DNA of 64,000 nt, taken from Candidatus Gastranaerophilales bacterium (GTDB taxonomy: Bacteria; Cyanobacteriota; Vampirovibrionia; Gastranaerophilales; Gastranaerophilaceae). Of the stretch, positions 7,291 to 16,597 are shown in pieces. Position 1 is the first letter of the stretch, and each line of letters opens with the position of its first letter. Under the pieces are notes generated by a model. That model was not told the origin of the DNA, did not search any database, and saw only the letters and a list, made by a program, of their open reading frames with translations. The position numbers and the translations under genes are program-made. Location of the stretch: the NCBI GenBank assembly GCA_944324425.1, contig CALUWE010000005.1:62001-126000 (forward strand). The letters are read 5' to 3'.

Positions 7291-10095
7291 ATGACAAATA
7301 TACCTTTCCAATTAACCAAAAAAAGAAAAATTATTTTAGCTTCGACAGGCATTTTTGTTTGTGTTGTTTTAGCTTTATACATTTTTATTTTGCCTTTTAT
7401 TTTGACAAACAAAATTGTTGTAAATGGTGTTCAAAACCTCGTTTTTAAAACAACGGGGGCAAATTTAGAAATTGTTAACCCAAAGATTAAAACAAGCATT
7501 GCACCAAAAATTTTTATTTCATTTGATAAACTTTCATTAACTAAAGAAAAAGAACAACTTTTATATATTGATAAATTTATAACTGCATTTTATTTTGACC
7601 CTGTTTTTAAAAAGGAGTTTGAATTCAAGGTTTTAGGAGCTAATAAAATTTCATTAGATGCAGTTAAACTTGCAGATATTTTCCCGAAACAAAACGAAGA
7701 CAAAAACAAAAAACAAGAGAAGCTTCCTTTTAAAATAAATATTTTTGATTCCGTATTTTTTCTAAATGAATGCAATATAAAATCAGACCTCATTAATGGC
7801 GCAAAATTAACTCTAAACGGCAAAAACCTTTTGATTGAAAGCGAAAAAAACCCGAAATATATAAGGTTTATTTTTGATATTTTAATTGAAAACGGTAAAG
7901 AAAAAACCAAAATAAGGTTTACCGATAACAATAAATTTTATATTAAGGATAGAACCTTAATTGCGGAAGATTGCCCCCTTTATATAAATAAATCAAAAAT
8001 TTTAATTCAATCTTTATCAAATGAAGGGTCATTTGCTTTTATCCTAAAATCAAGAAATTTTCAAATTAAAGACGGTGCAACCCTTTTGGCGCTGAATATT
8101 TTCTTGAATAACGGTTCTGACATTATAAGAGAATTAAACGATATAAAAGGAACCTCGGACCTTTATGTAAGGCTTGATAAAGATGGTTTAAGAGGTGGTG
8201 TGAGAGTTAATAAATCATCTTTTAAATTAAAGTCTCTTGCAAATTTGCCCGTTTTTGTCGACGGCGGAATTATTAAAATTGAGCCCGATTTAATTACATT
8301 AAAAAATTTCAAAGGTTACTACGGTTCAAGCAAAAACAATAAGCTTTCATTAGATGGCTCGGTTTCCGATTATTACAATTCGGTTGATACAAAAATCGGT
8401 ATAAACACTGTTATGACAGATGATTTTACAAGAAATTATTTGTCAAAATTAATCGGATGTGAGACAACAATGACAGGCGATACTCCCGCAGGCACAAGAA
8501 TTGAAATTTATTCAAAATTTAATAACATTGATATTGTTTATATGGCAAAAGTGGCGAAAGAAAACGACATTTTATTGGAAGGAATGTCAATAAGCCCGCT
8601 TCATTATGACAGGGCCATAAAGTGCGATATGCACCTTAAAGACAACATTTTAAACATTGAAAGCTTGAATTATTACATTGCAAAAGATATTGACAAAAAT
8701 TCAAAGGGTAAAATTTCCCCAATAATTACAATGGAAGGCAATGTTGATATTGTGAATAATTCCAAAATCTTAGATTTTGGGTTTGAAATTCCAAAGCCCC
8801 TGCCAAGTGAATTTTTAAATATTTTTGCAGGCCCAAAAACCTTTAAAAAGGGTCAAATTTCTGGCGGCATTAAATGGCTGAACAGAGGTAAGGTTCCGAA
8901 ATTAATGGGCAACCTTGCTTTTGACAAGGTAATTATCCCATCTCAAAGGCTTTATATAAAAGAAGGCAGATTTTCAACAGACAGAAATTATTTGAATTTC
9001 TCATCAAACGGCTATTTTAGGCGCTCTAAATATGATCTTAAAGGCCAAATTTCAAATTCAATTACATTCCCGATTTTAGTCGATAATTTCAATTTAACTT
9101 TAGATAATATTGATATTGAAAAACTTCTTCAAACGCAAACGGCACCGAAAACAACAGATGAAAAAAGCGAAGAAGAATACATAAAAGCGGTCGAATCAAA
9201 TAATGTTGCATCATCTGATGCTTCTGCTCCCGCTTTTGTTCCTAATATAATTGAAATTAAAAACGGCGAATTTAACCTTTTAAAAGGTAAATATAAAGAA
9301 ATTAAATTCGGCAACATAAAAGCTAAAATTTCATTGGATAGAAACGGCAATTTGGACATATCATCCAACAAGTTTGATTTTGCAAAAGGTTATTCATCTG
9401 CCAAAGTAATTTGTAACTTGGTTGAAAATAAATTCAGAGTAATTTTAGGGGCAAGAAAAATTGATTCCGATATAATCGCAACCGCCCTTTTGAATTTAAA
9501 AAGAGAAATAACGGGTTTGGCCAGCGGAATTATTGATATTAATACGGACGCTTCACTCAAATTAAACGGTACTATTAAATTTGACATTGATGATGGGACA
9601 ATCGAAAAAATGGGACTTGTTGAATATGCACTTAATTTTGTTTCATTCTTTAGAAACCCGATGGCAATGATTAGTCCATCTACCATTTTTGATCTTGTAA
9701 ATATCCCTGAAGGTACTTTTGACAGAATTTGGGGCGATATAACAATTAAAGATAACGTTGTTAACAGAATGATGATAAAAACAACCGCATCTGAATTAGC
9801 AACCCTTACTATGGGAAGGTTTGACTTGGAAACAAGAGATGCTTCTCTTAGAATTTACACAAAATTTTCAAATAAAAATAAAGGCTTTACGGGCTTTTTA
9901 AGAGGAATTTCTTTAAACAGTCTTGCTAACGTGGGTTCATTCGGCACAAAAAATGATGCCAACTATTATTCGGCTGAACTTGCACTAATTCCTGAATTAA
10001 AAACAGATGAAGAGAACAGCCAGATATTTTTAACAACTGTGGATGGTGATGTTGAACACAATAATTTCTTGTCCGCACTAAAGAAAATTAAATGA
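7291..10095 (+). CDS. AsmA-like envelope protein, 934 aa
   Basis: A large inner-membrane-anchored periplasmic protein. One transmembrane helix at about residues 13-37 is followed by a long beta-rich region with repeated N-D-I-x-L type strands, and a C-terminal region (about 750-934) with the AsmA/DUF3971-like pattern, including FDIDDGTIEKMGLVEYALNF and IPEGTFDRIWGDITI. AsmA, TamB and YhdP relatives are thought to bridge inner and outer membranes and move phospholipid, and the domain order fits. This implies that the organism has an outer membrane. Its ATG follows a -10 element by nine bases with no ribosome site. It is followed by an MFS gene with a 54-base gap. Confidence 0.8.
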   Translation: MTNIPFQLTKKRKIILASTGIFVCVVLALYIFILPFILTNKIVVNGVQNLVFKTTGANLEIVNPKIKTSIAPKIFISFDKLSLTKEKEQLLYIDKFITAFYFDPVFKKEFEFKVLGANKISLDAVKLADIFPKQNEDKNKKQEKLPFKINIFDSVFFLNECNIKSDLINGAKLTLNGKNLLIESEKNPKYIRFIFDILIENGKEKTKIRFTDNNKFYIKDRTLIAEDCPLYINKSKILIQSLSNEGSFAFILKSRNFQIKDGATLLALNIFLNNGSDIIRELNDIKGTSDLYVRLDKDGLRGGVRVNKSSFKLKSLANLPVFVDGGIIKIEPDLITLKNFKGYYGSSKNNKLSLDGSVSDYYNSVDTKIGINTVMTDDFTRNYLSKLIGCETTMTGDTPAGTRIEIYSKFNNIDIVYMAKVAKENDILLEGMSISPLHYDRAIKCDMHLKDNILNIESLNYYIAKDIDKNSKGKISPIITMEGNVDIVNNSKILDFGFEIPKPLPSEFLNIFAGPKTFKKGQISGGIKWLNRGKVPKLMGNLAFDKVIIPSQRLYIKEGRFSTDRNYLNFSSNGYFRRSKYDLKGQISNSITFPILVDNFNLTLDNIDIEKLLQTQTAPKTTDEKSEEEYIKAVESNNVASSDASAPAFVPNIIEIKNGEFNLLKGKYKEIKFGNIKAKISLDRNGNLDISSNKFDFAKGYSSAKVICNLVENKFRVILGARKIDSDIIATALLNLKREITGLASGIIDINTDASLKLNGTIKFDIDDGTIEKMGLVEYALNFVSFFRNPMAMISPSTIFDLVNIPEGTFDRIWGDITIKDNVVNRMMIKTTASELATLTMGRFDLETRDASLRIYTKFSNKNKGFTGFLRGISLNSLANVGSFGTKNDANYYSAELALIPELKTDEENSQIFLTTVDGDVEHNNFLSALKKIK

Positions 10096-10149
10096 AAGTT
10101 TTATGATTTATTTTGTGCTATATTATAAGCATAGATAAGCTTAACAACC

Positions 10150-11712
10150 ATGCAAAATACGACAGCAAAAGCTCAGGGTTGCATGAATCCTTATTTAACC
10201 GCTTTTGTGATTTTGCTTCCGGGGTTTATATCCCTTGTGGCTTCTTCTGCCACAAATACTTGTCAAAATCACATTGCAGGTTATTTTGCAGCAACTCCTT
10301 ATGAAACAAATTCCGTTATAACCGCATATATGATTGCAGGTGGCGTTACTTTGCCTGTTTTTGGCTGGGTAGTTAATATTTTCGGTAAGAAAAACGTTGC
10401 ATATTTCAGCTTAATTATGTTTGCGCTTGGTGCGCTGATGTGCATTTTGGTGCGTGATTTATACCTTTTAATTATTGCAAGGGTAATTCAAGGTGTCGGA
10501 AGCGGCTGTCTTTTGCCTTTATCGCAACAAGTTTTATTGGAAGTTTTTCCTCCGGAGAAGAAATCCGTTGCAATGGGGCTTTTTGGTTTTGCTGCTATGT
10601 TTGCACCTTTGGCGGGGCCCGCAATTGGCGGATATTTGACCGATAACTATTCTTGGCAGTGGGTTTTTATAATAAATATCCCCTTATCAATTATTTCAAT
10701 TCCTTTAATTAAATATTTTGTTCCCGATTCTCATAAAAAAGGCGATTCAAAGAAAAAAGAAATCCATGTCGATATTCCGGGGCTTATGGGAATTATAATC
10801 GGAATGGGATGTTTGCAGATGGTATTAGACAAGGGTGAACAATACAATTGGTTTGACACCCCTTGGATTTACTGGTGCACAATGGCATCGGTTGTTGCTT
10901 TTGTTTTCTTTTATGTTTGGGAATTAGAATATAAACATCCGATTGTAAAAATAAGGGTTTTTAAAAATGTTAATTTTCTTGTTGGCACAACAATAAGTGC
11001 TTTTATAAACATTCTTTTGTATTCAACTTTGTTGTTAATTCCTATGTTTGTACAAAACATTTTGGGATATTCACCATCTTTGGCGGGGCTTACGGTTTTA
11101 CCGAGGGCAATTGCCTGTTTAATCGGTCTTTTTGTTTTTGGTGAAGTTGCAAGATATGTTGAAAACAGGCTTTTAACGGTTATTGGGTTTTTGATTTTAT
11201 CGTATTCCGTTTTTATGTTTTCTTCTTTAAATAGTGAGGCCTCAATGGCATCCGTTATTATCCCAAACATTATTCTTGGAATAGGCATTTCTTGTGCGTT
11301 TGTTCCGATAACGGCATTATCATTTTTGACTTTGAAAAAAGATATGGTGGCAGATGCTGCAGGTATGCATGCATTTTTCAAAAACATTGTAACGGCCGGT
11401 TCAACTGCACTTTCTTCAACTTTTATAACAAGGGTGTCTGAAGTTCATCAGAATTATTTGGTTGAAAATCTATCAAGGTTTAATTTAACCTTTCAAAATC
11501 ACCTCGCTGTTTTGCAGTCCAAATTCAGCATTTATTTTTCACCATATATGGCAGCCAAAAAGGCGAACGGGTTTTTATATAAAGAAATGATATATCAATC
11601 AAAAATGAGTGCTTTTTATGATATTTTCCAATTGTTATCTTTATTATGCCTGCTTATAATTCCGTTAATTTTATTTATCAGAGTGCCGAAAAAACCTTCA
11701 AAAACAAATTAA
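10150..11712 (+). CDS. MFS drug-efflux-type transporter (DHA2, 14-TM)
   Basis: The 520-residue polytopic protein has about 14 membrane helices, the size and pattern of the DHA2 (EmrB/QacA) group of proton-driven exporters. Seen in sequence: the 'motif A'-like region around GWVVNIFGKKNVAYF, the RVIQGVGSGCLLPLSQQ segment typical of motif B in helix 4, and the LAGPAIGGYLTDNYSWQWVF motif C/D region. The loop near residues 195-205 is lysine-rich and cytoplasmic. EmrA-like membrane-fusion and TolC-like genes are not adjacent, although an outer-membrane porin follows. The substrate cannot be told from sequence. The ATG at 10150 has no visible ribosome-binding site. Confidence 0.88.
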   Translation: MQNTTAKAQGCMNPYLTAFVILLPGFISLVASSATNTCQNHIAGYFAATPYETNSVITAYMIAGGVTLPVFGWVVNIFGKKNVAYFSLIMFALGALMCILVRDLYLLIIARVIQGVGSGCLLPLSQQVLLEVFPPEKKSVAMGLFGFAAMFAPLAGPAIGGYLTDNYSWQWVFIINIPLSIISIPLIKYFVPDSHKKGDSKKKEIHVDIPGLMGIIIGMGCLQMVLDKGEQYNWFDTPWIYWCTMASVVAFVFFYVWELEYKHPIVKIRVFKNVNFLVGTTISAFINILLYSTLLLIPMFVQNILGYSPSLAGLTVLPRAIACLIGLFVFGEVARYVENRLLTVIGFLILSYSVFMFSSLNSEASMASVIIPNIILGIGISCAFVPITALSFLTLKKDMVADAAGMHAFFKNIVTAGSTALSSTFITRVSEVHQNYLVENLSRFNLTFQNHLAVLQSKFSIYFSPYMAAKKANGFLYKEMIYQSKMSAFYDIFQLLSLLCLLIIPLILFIRVPKKPSKTN

Positions 11713-11725
11713 TATATGCTATAAT
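11697..11725 (+). promoter_or_regulatory. Sigma-70-type promoter for the porin gene
   Basis: TTCAAA (11697-11702), 17 bases, then TATAAT (11720-11725) preceded by TATGC, an extended -10. It overlaps the end of the MFS gene. Confidence 0.6.
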
Positions 11726-11751
11726 CCAAGATACTTTTCAATGTTGTCTTG

Positions 11752-12942
11752 ATGATAAAAAAAATATTTAAAATAGCTTTTTGTTTTTTTCTTCTCTCGT
11801 CCCCTGTTTTAGCTGTTGTGGATGAATCTTCGGCTGAAAACGCCAAACCCGAAATAAAACACTATAAAGGTGAAATTTTAGCGGATGAAATTATAAAACT
11901 TGATGACACAATAGACGGCGATTCTATTGAAGGTGTCGACTTTTTTGATGATGATAAATTAGATTTTAAACTTTTTACGGAATATACTTTTGCAAAAAAG
12001 AAGGCTATTCAATTTAAAGAAGGCCCAATTGATGAATTATCCGGTGAATTAAGGTTTAAAGGAATTAATGCATTTGAAAATGTAGGCGATTCAATGACAT
12101 CAACGTATCCTTTTGACATTAATGCCGTTATTGAATCAAAGTTTTTCGAAAATAAATTCAGATTTTTTACGGAATATGCTTTTACAAGAGATGTTTCTGA
12201 CCTTGACAGCGAATTTTTCGGCAAATTTTCAAACCTATTTATAGAAAACAATTTTTCAGATAACCATAAAATGAGAATCGGTACATCAAGAGCTCCTATT
12301 GGCCTTGAAGGTTCAATGAGTTCATTTTCCTTGCCTTTAATTCAAAGGGCTCAGATTTCAAGAAATTTTGGCGATGCTATTGCAACAGGTATTTCATTTT
12401 TGGGCAATAAAAACGGCTTTGAATATAATTTAGGCGGCTACACTTCAACAAGGTTTACTCAAGGCTTTAAAGACGGCGCTGAATTTATCGGCAGAATCGG
12501 TTATCAACCTTTTTATAAATCCGAAGGCAGTTACCTTAGGGATTTAACTTTTTATACAGGTGCAGACATCGGCCACAATGGCGGCGATTTTCAGGTTTAT
12601 TCCGCTGCTTTAAATTATGAATATAAAAAGTTTTTAATGAATTTTGAATACGCTTTTGCAAACGGTTCTAACGGCGATTATTATGTTCCCGATAAAAGGC
12701 AAGGGTTCTTTACTACATTAGGGTGGAACTTTAACCCTAAGGTTCAGCTTTTATTAAGGTATGACTGCTTTGACCCGAATACTGTAAAATCGGGTGATTT
12801 AAACCATGAATATACGGTTGGGCTTAACTATTTCATATATAAACAGAGGCTAAGATTTGCCGTTAACTATGTTTTTAGAGATAATCAAGCAATTAATTCC
12901 CAATCAAATGCAATTTACTTTTTAACTCAGTTCTTTATTTAA
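11752..12942 (+). CDS. Outer-membrane beta-barrel, phosphate-selective-porin-like
   Basis: Signal peptide (MIKKIFKIAFCFFLLSSPVLA), an acidic periplasmic segment to about residue 60, then about 320 residues of alternating hydrophobic/polar strands with many aromatic and glycine turns, ending in FLTQFFI. This is the pattern of an outer-membrane barrel of 16 or so strands. The segment RIGTSRAPIGLEG and the short aspartate/glycine turns resemble OprO/OprP-type porins. The start at the ATG at 11752 is preferred to the TTG one codon earlier. Its own promoter lies just upstream. It shows that the cell is diderm; the transported solute is unknown, and phosphate selectivity is not shown by sequence. 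Confidence 0.75.
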   Translation: MIKKIFKIAFCFFLLSSPVLAVVDESSAENAKPEIKHYKGEILADEIIKLDDTIDGDSIEGVDFFDDDKLDFKLFTEYTFAKKKAIQFKEGPIDELSGELRFKGINAFENVGDSMTSTYPFDINAVIESKFFENKFRFFTEYAFTRDVSDLDSEFFGKFSNLFIENNFSDNHKMRIGTSRAPIGLEGSMSSFSLPLIQRAQISRNFGDAIATGISFLGNKNGFEYNLGGYTSTRFTQGFKDGAEFIGRIGYQPFYKSEGSYLRDLTFYTGADIGHNGGDFQVYSAALNYEYKKFLMNFEYAFANGSNGDYYVPDKRQGFFTTLGWNFNPKVQLLLRYDCFDPNTVKSGDLNHEYTVGLNYFIYKQRLRFAVNYVFRDNQAINSQSNAIYFLTQFFI

Positions 12943-12946
12943 CAAT

Positions 12947-12975
12947 TTGTCCTAAAAACTCCTATTTGCTATAAT
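12947..12975 (+). promoter_or_regulatory. Sigma-70-type promoter for the NSS symporter
   Basis: TTGTCC (12947-12952), spacer of 17, TATAAT (12970-12975) with TTTGC before it. A good consensus match, 29 bases before the ATG. Confidence 0.7.
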
Positions 12976-13004
12976 TAATTATCTTTTTTAGTTGGAGTTT
13001 ATTT

Positions 13005-14309
13005 ATGGAAGAAAACAAAAGGCCAAGTTGGAGTTCATACATAAGTTTTATAATTGCCGCAATAGGAAGCGCCGTCGGGTTAGGCAATATTTGGCGTTTT
13101 CCTTATGTAACAGGTAAATATGGCGGTGCTGTTTTTTTATTAACATACCTTTTAATAATTGTTTTTATATGTGCAATTCCCCTTTGTTTGGAACTTGCAT
13201 TGGGCAAATATTTTAAAAAAGATACGGTTACCTGTTATGAAAATATTTCTCCGAAATTAAAATGGTTTGGATTATTGAATTTAATTACCGCCATTTTAAT
13301 TCCCGCATTTTACTTTGTTGTAGGCGGATGGATTATAAATTATATTTGGCTGTTTTTAACAAACAATATTCCTTCGGATTTTTCTGTTTATTTTTCAACA
13401 CTAAATTCAAATCCTTATGTACCATGCATTTTAACATTTTTATTCTTGTTTATAGTTGCAATTTTTCCGTTTCGAGGGGTTAACAAAGGCATTGAAAAGG
13501 CGAATAATTTTATGATGCCAACACTTGCAATTGCCTTAATTTTGCTTGCGGCTGTTGCCTTATCTTTGCCGGGCGCAAGAGAGGGCTTAGAATTTATGTT
13601 TAAGCCTGATTTTTCAAAATTCAGCAAGGAATTAATTTTGACTGCCTTGGGACAAGCGCTTTTTACATTAAGCATTGGTATGGGTGCCATGGTAACTTAC
13701 GGCAGTTACTTAAATAAAGAAGTAAACATCAAAAAATCCGCTTATACATTGATATTTTTCGATACTCTTGTTTCGATTATTGCAGGCGTTATGATATTTC
13801 CTGTTGTATTTACTTACGGAATTGAACCCACAGCCGGCGCTTCACTTGCCTTTATTTCGCTTCCTCAGATATTTTTAAATATGCCTTTTTCCATTCCATG
13901 TGCTATTTTATTTTTTCTGCTTTTATTTTTTGCTGCGGTTACCTCCGGCATAAGCTTAATGGAAACATCGGTTGCCTGCTTTATAGATAATTTTAAAATG
14001 ACAAGAAAAAAATCCGTTGTCGTTTTATCTTTAATTATCGGTTGTCTGAGCATACCGTCGGCACTTTCCTTCGGTGTATTAGAGAATTTTAAAATAATGG
14101 GAAAAACTATTTTTGATTCTCTTGATTTTTTGACATCCACAATTTTGCTGCCCTTTAACACTCTTTTAATTTGCATAATTTGCGGCTGGTTTGCATCAAA
14201 CATTGTAAAAGAAGCCTTTGGAGAGGGCAAATTTGCAGGCCTTTTAAAATTCTTATTAAGGTTTGTTTTGCCTGTTGTCTTTACATATGCTCTTATTGTG
14301 GGGCTTTAG
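13005..14309 (+). CDS. Sodium-dependent (neurotransmitter:sodium symporter-type) transporter
   Basis: The 434-residue protein belongs to the NSS/SNF family (LeuT, TnaT), which imports amino acids or similar amines with sodium across the inner membrane. Diagnostic sequence: IGSAVGLGNIWRFPYVTGKY in helix 1, which carries the unwound sodium-binding segment, followed by GGAVFLLTYLL in helix 2. About 11 hydrophobic helices follow, fitting the shorter bacterial branch. GGAG precedes the ATG, and a strong promoter lies directly upstream, so it is probably monocistronic. It is the second sodium/amino-acid symporter in the window, which suggests a peptide- or amino-acid-using lifestyle; the substrate is not inferable. 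Confidence 0.9.
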   Translation: MEENKRPSWSSYISFIIAAIGSAVGLGNIWRFPYVTGKYGGAVFLLTYLLIIVFICAIPLCLELALGKYFKKDTVTCYENISPKLKWFGLLNLITAILIPAFYFVVGGWIINYIWLFLTNNIPSDFSVYFSTLNSNPYVPCILTFLFLFIVAIFPFRGVNKGIEKANNFMMPTLAIALILLAAVALSLPGAREGLEFMFKPDFSKFSKELILTALGQALFTLSIGMGAMVTYGSYLNKEVNIKKSAYTLIFFDTLVSIIAGVMIFPVVFTYGIEPTAGASLAFISLPQIFLNMPFSIPCAILFFLLLFFAAVTSGISLMETSVACFIDNFKMTRKKSVVVLSLIIGCLSIPSALSFGVLENFKIMGKTIFDSLDFLTSTILLPFNTLLICIICGWFASNIVKEAFGEGKFAGLLKFLLRFVLPVVFTYALIVGL

Positions 14310-14369
14310 ATGTACAATTCTTCTTCAAATTAGTGTAAAATAAAGTAAGAAGGATTAAAGGCAATTAAG

Positions 14370-15179
14370 ATGAGATCGCAAAAAGAAAAAATAGTTGAAG
14401 GAAAATTGTTAGAACGTGCTTCTAAGTATCCTGTATGCAAAAAATTAATGGAAGCTATACTGTCTGATGAAGAACTGCATGAAATGCAGGATTATGCAAA
14501 CAATGTTTCAATCAAAAGGCTTGGTTTTAATGACCATGGGCCTGTTCATATGCGTCAGGTTACAAAAAATGCAATTAAAATGCTTGAAATTCTTCATGAA
14601 GCGGGAATTAAAACTTCACTCGAAACTGAAGATATGGGGACGTTTGAAGATTCCATGTGCGCTTTGATTTTGGCCGGCATGTGCCATGACATAGGTATGA
14701 TGACTGGCAGACAAGGCCATGAAGAAATGTCTGTTACTTTGTCAATGCCTGTTATAGACAGAATTTTAAAATCAGTTTTTAAAGATGACCTTAAAAAAAG
14801 AGTCATAATTAAATCTTTGGCAACTGAAGCCATAATCGGGCATATGACAACAAGAAAAATTCATTCGCTGGAAGCGGGTATTTTGCTTGTGGCGGATGGT
14901 TGCGATATGACAAAAGGAAGAGCAAGAATTCCTTTGGCAATTCACAGTGCAACGCCAAGAATTGGTGATATTCATATATATTCAGCCAATGCAATAGAAA
15001 GGGTTAGTATCAGAAAAGGTACCGATAAACCCTTAAGGGTTGAAGTCGAAATGTCGAGCGAAGTCGGATATTTCCAAATAGAAGAAGTTTTATTGGCAAA
15101 AATAAATTCAAGCCCTGCCAAAATTTATATAGAAGTTTTTGCGGGCGTTAAAGGCCAAGAGAAAAAATGCTATTTATAA
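14370..15179 (+). CDS. HD-domain phosphohydrolase
   Basis: A cytosolic metal-dependent HD hydrolase of 269 residues. Metal ligands can be read in order: H56 and H60 (FNDHGPVHMRQV), H106-D107 (MCHDIGMM), H117 and a later aspartate near D187 (LLVADGCDM). Family members cleave nucleotides or cyclic nucleotides, but nothing here identifies the substrate. The region around residues 150-200 (TTRKIHSLEAGILLVADG) supports a complete catalytic domain rather than a remnant. AGAAGGATTAAAGG lies upstream of the ATG. Its last six bases overlap the convergent galE gene, so no terminator separates them. It is unrelated in sequence to the window's dGTPase beyond the HD fold. Confidence 0.8.
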   Translation: MRSQKEKIVEGKLLERASKYPVCKKLMEAILSDEELHEMQDYANNVSIKRLGFNDHGPVHMRQVTKNAIKMLEILHEAGIKTSLETEDMGTFEDSMCALILAGMCHDIGMMTGRQGHEEMSVTLSMPVIDRILKSVFKDDLKKRVIIKSLATEAIIGHMTTRKIHSLEAGILLVADGCDMTKGRARIPLAIHSATPRIGDIHIYSANAIERVSIRKGTDKPLRVEVEMSSEVGYFQIEEVLLAKINSSPAKIYIEVFAGVKGQEKKCYL

Positions 15180-16172
15180 AAAGTTGGCTCTTTCCCAGTT
15201 GTAGGCGCTTTTAATTCCTTCTTTAAGCGTTTTTTCGGGCTGCCAATTTAAAATTTCTTTTGCTTTTTTATTGTCTGCAATTAAAATAGCAGGGTCGCCT
15301 TCTCTTTTTTCTTTTATTTCATATTTAATTTTTCGCCCTGTTACAATTTCTGCGGTTTTTAAAACTTCAAGAACCGTGTTGCCTTTTTTTGTGCCTAAAT
15401 TAAAATAATCTGTTTTGCCGCCTTTTTTCAGATATTCAAACGCTTTTATATGTGCATCAATTAAATCTTCTATATCTATATAGTCGCGAACGGGTGTGCC
15501 GTCTTTTGTATTATATGTATTTCCGAATATATTAAAAGTTTTACCTTTTGTATTCAGGCTTTTTAAAATATTTGGAACAAGGTGTGTTTCTGTTTCATGC
15601 CATTCGCCCGTTCTTTGGAATTTGTCTGCTCCAATAACATTAAAATATCTCAATCTTGCGCTTCTTATGCCGTATGCTTTTGAATAATCATCCATTAAAA
15701 ATTCAAGCGCAAGTTTTGTGTTGCCATACGCATTAATTGGCCTTTGGGGGTGGTTTTCATCTATTGGAACATAATTTGGCTCACCATATGTTGCCGCAGT
15801 TGATGAGAAAACAATTTTATTTATATTGAACTTTTTCATTGCATCAAGCAGATTTTTTGTTCCTAAAAAATTATTTTCCCAATATATTGATGGATTTTTG
15901 GCAGATTCTGAAACAATTGAAAAAGCTGCAAAATGAAAAATTGCTTCAAATTTATATTTTTTAAAAACATTTTCAATTTCTTGTATATTTTTAAGATCGC
16001 CTTTTATAAAATCAACAACCCTGCCTTTTAAATTAAGGCTTTTTAATTTATCAACAATTTCAATGTGGCCGGTTGAAAGGTTGTCAAAAATAACTACGTC
16101 ATATCCTGTCTCTAAAAGTTTTAGAGCTAAATGCGAACCTATATATCCCGCTGCACCCGTAACTAAAATCAA
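15174..16172 (-). CDS. galE: UDP-glucose 4-epimerase
   Basis: An extended short-chain dehydrogenase that interconverts UDP-glucose and UDP-galactose using bound NAD. The 332 residues match GalE. Seen: the NAD-binding VTGAAGYIGSHLA (residues 4-16), FDNLSTGH, the catalytic S124/T125 in SSTAATYGEP, and the Y149xxxK153 pair in AYGNTK. The middle contains RYFNVIGAD and the C-terminus DGTPVRDYIDIEDL, both characteristic of GalE. It supplies galactosyl donors for lipopolysaccharide or capsule, consistent with the nucleotide-sugar genes on the other side of the tRNA. It lies about 235 bases downstream of tRNA-Leu on the same strand. Confidence 0.93.
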   Translation of the reverse strand: MILVTGAAGYIGSHLALKLLETGYDVVIFDNLSTGHIEIVDKLKSLNLKGRVVDFIKGDLKNIQEIENVFKKYKFEAIFHFAAFSIVSESAKNPSIYWENNFLGTKNLLDAMKKFNINKIVFSSTAATYGEPNYVPIDENHPQRPINAYGNTKLALEFLMDDYSKAYGIRSARLRYFNVIGADKFQRTGEWHETETHLVPNILKSLNTKGKTFNIFGNTYNTKDGTPVRDYIDIEDLIDAHIKAFEYLKKGGKTDYFNLGTKKGNTVLEVLKTAEIVTGRKIKYEIKEKREGDPAILIADNKKAKEILNWQPEKTLKEGIKSAYNWERANFL

Positions 16173-16199
16173 AAATGTAATCCTTTAAAATTGTTGTTT

Positions 16200-16400
16200 T
16201 TGAGAGAGAAGAACCCTTGGGTTCGAGCCTGATAATCCTTATTTTCTGCGTGGCTCCTGTGAAATTTGCTTTGCAAATTTTTACGTCGCCATCGTCCAGT
16301 ATCGTCCTGTCCGCCGAAACTCATCGTTTCGCCGTCACGGACTCACATCCGTATGCTTTTTCATTTTCGCCAACTCCGTCGGAGTATGGCTCAAATTTCA
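16200..16400 (-). repeat. Cluster of five short hairpins downstream of tRNA-Leu
   Basis: This non-coding stretch has visibly higher G+C than its surroundings and holds five short inverted repeats: 16211-16224 (GAACCC/GGGTTC), 16262-16280 (AAATTTGC/GCAAATTT, loop TTT), 16315-16331 (CGAAAC/GTTTCG), 16337-16352 (ACGGA/TCCGT) and 16373-16385 (ACTCCG/CGGAGT). There is also a direct repeat ATCGTCC at 16291-16307. The strand given is that of the adjoining tRNA, whose 3' trailer would carry it if transcribed. It does not encode a convincing protein. It could be an interspersed repeat, an RNA or a remnant of an integrated element. Confidence 0.55.
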
Positions 16401-16406
16401 AAAGTT

Positions 16407-16488
16407 TGGGCGAGAAGGGACTCGAACCCTTACACATTGCTGCGCTAGATCCTAAATCTAGTGCGTCTACCAATTTCGCCACTCGCCC
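16407..16488 (-). tRNA. tRNA-Leu (anticodon TAG)
   Basis: Read on the minus strand, the 82-base sequence begins GGGCGAG and ends CTCGCCC plus discriminator A, giving a perfect seven-pair acceptor stem. The anticodon arm is CTAGA-TTTAGGA-TCTAG with anticodon TAG. A long variable arm (CGCA/TGTG closing GCAA) marks it as a type II tRNA, as expected for leucine. The T arm is AAGGG-TTCGAGT-CCCTT. CCA is not encoded. It is transcribed toward galE. Confidence 0.95.
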
Positions 16489-16597
16489 AAAATCGGTTTA
16501 CTATTTGATTATTAAATAATACTATCCATTAGTCAAGTATATTCTAAAAAACATCTTTGTGGTATTATTTTTGTATTGTTTAAGGAGTTTCTTTTTT

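Noticed and set aside
16214-16240. T-arm-like GGGTTCGAGCC suggesting a second or broken tRNA on the plus strand
   Set aside because: No acceptor, D or anticodon arm can be found around it, and the five-pair T stem does not close. It is part of the first hairpin.
16217-16519. Open frame of 100 codons across the hairpin block and tRNA
   Set aside because: It runs antisense through the tRNA-Leu gene and the palindromic block, and ends with the familiar spurious GLEPLHIAA-type antisense-tRNA sequence. Not a gene.
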